From: Lachnospiraceae bacterium UBA7086 | Lineage (GTDB): Bacteria; Bacillota; Clostridia; Lachnospirales; Lachnospiraceae | Assembly: GCA_002492525.1 (NCBI GenBank) | Contig: DKZA01000045.1 | Span: 1-34,252 of the forward strand | DNA: 34,252 nt | Direction: 5' to 3' | Shown: piece by piece, positions 32,390 to 34,252 of the stretch | Layout of the letters: each line of letters opens with the position of its first letter | How positions within the stretch are numbered: the stretch's first letter is position 1 | Made by a program: the position numbers and the translations under genes | The notes under the pieces: model-generated | Seen by the model: only the letters and a program-made list of their open reading frames with translations | Databases searched by the model: none | Told to the model about the DNA's origin: nothing

Positions 32390-32998
32390 ATGACGAAATA
32401 TACGCTTTCAAAAACAAGTATCATAGGTATTGTGATTTTGATTCTGGGATTCGTCTTCACAATGCAGGGAATCTTCATCCGATATCGCTTATCCAATGTC
32501 AAAGAATCCTATCAGCAGACAGAAATTAAAAAAGGATGTTTCATCGAACGGGATATCACCAGAGAACAATTGATCGGCAGATATTATAGAGAAAATAATG
32601 GAACCGTTAAATATGGTCCTTACTGTTCCGAAAATGGATATTCTGCTAACCGGACATATATTGTTGCCGTCAACGAAAATCCAACGTACTATGTGCCCTT
32701 AATCCTTTCCCGGAAGTATCAGAAGGAGTTTGACCAAATAATCGGCGAGGATACCACCTACCATATTTTCGGTAAATTTGAAAAATTCGATTCAATTATG
32801 CCTTATAGTCCAATTGCTGAATGTCCAGGCATAGACGGCCCGACAGGGACTGATCAGCTGATGTCTTCCAGATATCAGATTAAGATGATCGATCCGCTGT
32901 CTGAAAAGAAAGTCTTGTATAAGGGGCTGTCCCTTTTCATCTTCGGCTCATTGATTCTGGTTGTGACCGTGAAAAGAGAAAGAAATGCATATCCCTAG
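32390..32998 (+). CDS. Two-TM membrane protein, unknown
   Basis: The 202-residue protein has one membrane span near each end (about 10-30 and 178-195) and a polar middle region of about 145 residues that, with a basic C-terminal end (VKRERNAYP), should face outside. Middle features: a tyrosine-rich stretch (IGRYYRENNGTVKYGPYCSENGYSANRTY) and FGKFEKFDS. AGGAG stands 4 nt before the ATG. It is a single gene with its own promoter, and base use (AT-rich) differs from the metabolic genes nearby, which may mean recent gain. No family recognised. Confidence 0.75.
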   Translation: MTKYTLSKTSIIGIVILILGFVFTMQGIFIRYRLSNVKESYQQTEIKKGCFIERDITREQLIGRYYRENNGTVKYGPYCSENGYSANRTYIVAVNENPTYYVPLILSRKYQKEFDQIIGEDTTYHIFGKFEKFDSIMPYSPIAECPGIDGPTGTDQLMSSRYQIKMIDPLSEKKVLYKGLSLFIFGSLILVVTVKRERNAYP

Positions 32999-33282
32999 CA
33001 TTGTCAATTTCAACTGGCGGCCTATTTCCATTATACTCTGCAAGATTTTCCTATCTCTTGCATAGTTCCGACCGCCCAAAATACGGCATTTTCCGGCGCT
33101 TTGTTTGTCACCTGTCACTTACTCACATAATTTAATAATGCCTCACAGCTTTTCACTAAAAAAGATTCCTTTCTATCACCTGACGCTGTCTCTTTTGCAG
33201 GAGAAAATTTCCTACCATTTCATAAAAACTGCATAAGCTTAAAATATATTATAACCTAAATACTCCAAAATGTTAATGGAAA
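32999..33282. other. Noncoding gap of 284 bp
   Basis: No open frame with a ribosome site is seen on either strand. No clear terminator follows the plus-strand gene ending at 32998. A stretch on the minus strand between about 33225 and 33050 reads as protein-like with a stop in the middle and could be a decayed gene, but this is not firm. Confidence 0.4.
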
Positions 33283-33310
33283 GAAAAACTCCGCAGGAAA
33301 ACCTGCGGAG
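33283..33310 (-). terminator. Terminator after rpsI
   Basis: CTCCGCAGG (33310-33302, minus) pairs perfectly with CCTGCGGAG (33297-33289) around TTTT, and TTTTTC follows. Confidence 0.93.
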
Positions 33311-33342
33311 CATACATTCTTGAAGTCTTGTGTTCTGTTTGC

Positions 33343-33747
33343 TTATCTCTTGGAGAACTGCGGTGCACGCCTTGCTGCTTTGAGACCGTATTTCTTTCTC
33401 TCTTTCATACGAGGGTCTCTCGTCAGATAACCTGCCTTCTTCAGAGTCGGTCTGTAATCGGGATCTGCCTGAAGCAATGCCCTTGCGATGCCATGTCTTA
33501 CAGCACCTGCCTGACCTGTATAGCCGCCGCCCTTTACTGTAACGCGCACATCAAACTTATCAACTGTATCTGTTGCAGCCAGAGGCTGACGCACGATAAC
33601 CTTCAAGGTCTCCAAACCAAAGTAGTCATCAATGCTTCTCTTATTGATCGTAATCTCGCCCTTACCGGGTACTAAATATACTCTGGCGATAGATTTCTTT
33701 CTTCTACCGGTTCCATAATATTTTGCTGATTTATCTGCTTTAGCCAT
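33343..33747 (-). CDS. rpsI: 30S ribosomal protein S9
   Basis: The 134-residue protein has the S9 signature: YYGTGRRKKSIARVYLVPG, GGGYTGQAGAVRHGIARALL and the C-terminal tail RKKYGLKAARRAPQFSKR that reaches the ribosomal P site. Length is typical. It starts 17 nt after rplM, the conserved pair in bacteria, and is followed by a strong terminator. Confidence 0.98.
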   Translation of the reverse strand: MAKADKSAKYYGTGRRKKSIARVYLVPGKGEITINKRSIDDYFGLETLKVIVRQPLAATDTVDKFDVRVTVKGGGYTGQAGAVRHGIARALLQADPDYRPTLKKAGYLTRDPRMKERKKYGLKAARRAPQFSKR

Positions 33748-33764
33748 GATTCTTTATCCCTTTC

Positions 33765-34193
33765 TTAAAATGTTAACACTTCTGGTTTCTGTGCAGCCTG
33801 TTTGTGATCAGGGCCTGCATATACATGAAGTTTGGTATACATCTGCCTTCCTAACGGTCCCTTAGGAAGCATGCCTTTGACTGCATGTTCCACGACTCTC
33901 TCAGGGTGCTTCTTTAACATCTCTTTCAAGGTAGTCTCTTTCATGCCACCCACATAATCGGAGTGATGATAATAGATCTTCTGGTCTAACTTCTTACCGG
34001 TAACCTTCACCTTCTCCGCATTGACGATGATCACATAGTCACCTGTATCCATGTGGGGAGTAAAGATGGGTTTGTGCTTCCCTCTAAGCACCTTGGCAAC
34101 CTCGGATGCCAAGCGTCCCAGTGTCATATCTGTCGCATCAACTACATACCATTTTCTCTCGATTGTAGCTGGACTCGCCATAAAAGTTTTCAT
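33765..34193 (-). CDS. rplM: 50S ribosomal protein L13
   Basis: The 142-residue protein has KWYVVDATDMTLGRLASEVAKVLRGKHKP, GDYVIIVNAEKVKVTGKK and VVEHAVKGMLPKGPLGRQMYTKLHVYAGPDHKQAAQKPE, all L13 marks. GGAGG lies 7 nt before the ATG. The 59 nt upstream reach the window edge; in Firmicutes this position often holds an L13 autoregulatory leader RNA, but too little is present to judge. Confidence 0.98.
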   Translation of the reverse strand: MKTFMASPATIERKWYVVDATDMTLGRLASEVAKVLRGKHKPIFTPHMDTGDYVIIVNAEKVKVTGKKLDQKIYYHHSDYVGGMKETTLKEMLKKHPERVVEHAVKGMLPKGPLGRQMYTKLHVYAGPDHKQAAQKPEVLTF

Positions 34194-34252
34194 GATATTA
34201 CCTCCATAGTAACTGATCGTCTCTCGACTGTCTGTGCCATCTTACGAAATCT

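Overview
The window looks like a chromosomal segment of an anaerobic, butyrate-forming Clostridia bacterium, most likely Lachnospiraceae. This is an inference from protein sequence style, gene content and strong GGAGG-type ribosome binding sites; no rRNA gene is present to confirm it. Nearly all genes lie on the minus strand.

Layout, left to right. 1-4.3 kb: glnS (glutaminyl-tRNA synthetase), a DUF2225 zinc-motif protein and a MocR-type regulator, closely spaced and read leftward. 4.3-9.5 kb: a 39-residue membrane peptide with its own promoter and terminator, a 1092-residue TIR-transmembrane-propeller protein and a DHH phosphoesterase with an unusual C-terminal extension. 9.6-13.1 kb: a small XRE regulator on the plus strand, then mtnA-like isomerase, an 84-residue unknown protein and a large single-pass membrane protein. 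13.4-20.1 kb: a complete acetyl-CoA to butyryl-CoA operon in the order thl, crt, small 72-residue protein, hbd, bcd, etfB, etfA. It has a good promoter ahead of thl and a strong hairpin after etfA; no butyrate kinase or CoA-transferase gene is in the window.

20.2-25.0 kb: an M23 peptidase, a DUF1576 membrane protein with a small partner gene, and a secreted CotH-like protein. 25.0-28.6 kb: long-form hpf, an SH3b-NlpC/P60 wall hydrolase and trxB. 28.9-32.2 kb: an SDR oxidoreductase (plus strand), a MATE exporter, a YitT-family protein and two tRNA genes (Val-CAC, Ala-CGC). 32.4-34.2 kb: an unknown two-TM protein and the ribosomal protein pair rplM-rpsI.

The noncoding DNA is rich. A REP-like palindromic repeat family (about 60 bp, paired hairpins with TTC loops) recurs at four places. 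A 141-bp MITE-like element with 19-bp terminal inverted repeats lies upstream of trxB. Two junctions of the butyrate operon (hbd-bcd and bcd-etfB) carry long nested hairpins whose 5' arm on the mRNA includes the upstream stop codon. A row of four DnaA-box-like 9-mers abuts the hpf promoter. A WalR-type box lies just downstream of a TTGACA-17-TATATT promoter for the NlpC/P60 gene. A well-spaced minus-strand promoter beyond mtnA would transcribe antisense across the XRE gene toward the DHH gene.

The best candidates for something undescribed are the TIR-propeller protein with its neighbouring DHH enzyme and small membrane peptide, and the stop-codon-anchored intercistronic hairpins of the butyrate operon. 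All functional links there are inference.
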